From Hortaea werneckii (taxonomy: Eukaryota; Ascomycota; Dothideomycetes; Mycosphaerellales; Teratosphaeriaceae), in NCBI GenBank assembly GCA_037044905.1, contig JBAOKB010000166.1, positions 62,001-126,000 of the forward strand: DNA of 64,000 nt, given 5' to 3'. The position numbers were made by a program, and so were the translations under genes. Shown in pieces: positions 63,669-64,000 of the stretch. The stretch's first letter is position 1. Each line of letters starts with the position of its first letter. The notes under the pieces are model-generated. The model did not search any database. It was given only the letters and a program-made list of their open reading frames with translations, and was not told the origin of the DNA.

Positions 63669-64000
63669 TTAACCACTTTTGGCAGCCTCGAAGGCCTCAC
63701 TAAATGCCTTCTTCAACGCAACAGCGTCAGTCATAGCACTACACACGTTGAAGCCTTGATCGGCGTAATGCCTCGCCTGAACTCCGTCTCGACAGTAGAT
63801 AGCAGACCACTTGCCAGATTCCTGGGCCGCCGAATGAATTTCACCAATAGCCTCGTGAAGCTCAGGGTCCATTTCTGCCTGCATGATCGGGTGACCAATA
63901 CTGTTTCCCAGATCAAAGGGTCCGACCAGCAGGACATCAACACCAGGAACGGCTGCAATTCTTCGCACATTCTCTAGGGCCTTGGCGGTCTCGATCTGAA
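63669..64000 (-). CDS. HpcH/HpaI aldolase, 3' part (runs off the right edge)
   Basis: The last 110 codons of a class II pyruvate-type aldolase. The frame is open to the window edge. The visible core, QIETAKALENVRRIAAVPGV and DVLLVGPFDLGNSIGHP, carries the metal- and substrate-binding IET and the GPFDLGxSxG loop of the HpcH/HpaI family. These enzymes cleave 4-hydroxy-2-oxo acids to pyruvate plus an aldehyde, as in aromatic breakdown. The 5' end lies outside the window. Bacterial 2,4-dihydroxyhept-2-enedioate aldolase is the name usually transferred to such genes, but the fungal substrate is unknown. Confidence 0.88.
   Translation of the reverse strand, partial: QIETAKALENVRRIAAVPGVDVLLVGPFDLGNSIGHPIMQAEMDPELHEAIGEIHSAAQESGKWSAIYCRDGVQARHYADQGFNVCSAMTDAVALKKAFSEAFEAAKSG

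Overview
This window is nuclear DNA from a filamentous ascomycete (Pezizomycotina). The evidence is short GT-AG introns of about 47-120 nt, CTAAC/CTGAC-type branch sites, compact gene packing, a GH72 cell-wall transglycosylase, a HORMA-type Rev7, a bun107-type WD40 protein and an Atp10. A dothideomycete is my best guess, but the sequence alone does not fix genus or species. I see no rRNA, tRNA, CRISPR array, plasmid or intact transposon.

Layout. 1-8.1 kb is gene-poor: a Tyr-rich protein, one orphan ORF and a patch of small direct and inverted repeats near 2.3-2.7 kb. 8.3-19 kb holds a secreted isochorismatase-like hydrolase, the spliceosomal Myb protein Cef1/Cdc5, a small mitochondrial protein, an SDR oxidoreductase and a WDR48/bun107-like deubiquitinase cofactor. 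19.7-33.8 kb holds a Kap114-like importin, Rev7, a syntaxin-8-type SNARE, a RING/TRAF-type zinc-finger protein, an 87-bp minisatellite, CTNNBL1, an atypical SDR and a coiled-coil protein. 34-47 kb holds a radical-SAM protein divergent from Nbp35, a coiled-coil protein, a Ynd1-like apyrase, a GH72 glucanosyltransferase, a thioredoxin with two start codons and an uncharacterised repeat protein. 47.9-64 kb holds a modular protein ending in a bulb-type lectin domain, an orphan ORF, an HMG-box protein, Atp10, Gos1, ribosomal protein L35 (uL29), DNA polymerase lambda, GINS Psf1, a Cys-rich protein and the 3' part of an HpcH/HpaI aldolase.

Most genes are housekeeping, and several share a process without forming a cluster: Cef1 and CTNNBL1 in splicing; Rev7, Pol lambda and Psf1 in DNA replication and repair; Nbp35 and the radical-SAM enzyme in iron-sulfur biology; Syn8-like and Gos1 in membrane fusion. 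Several pairs are divergent with 280-770 bp between starts or convergent with under 200 bp between stops.

The most striking global signal is technical or evolutionary. About 22 single-base frame breaks, mostly in short homopolymers, interrupt 13 otherwise well-conserved genes between 8.3 and 47.2 kb. About 10 kb of coding sequence from 47.9 kb to the right edge has none. Each break is closed by adding or removing one base, and the resulting gene lengths come out as exact multiples of three. I read these as consensus errors in a long-read assembly, with a degenerating segment as the alternative. Coordinates below span the whole gene, with introns and breaks described in the text.
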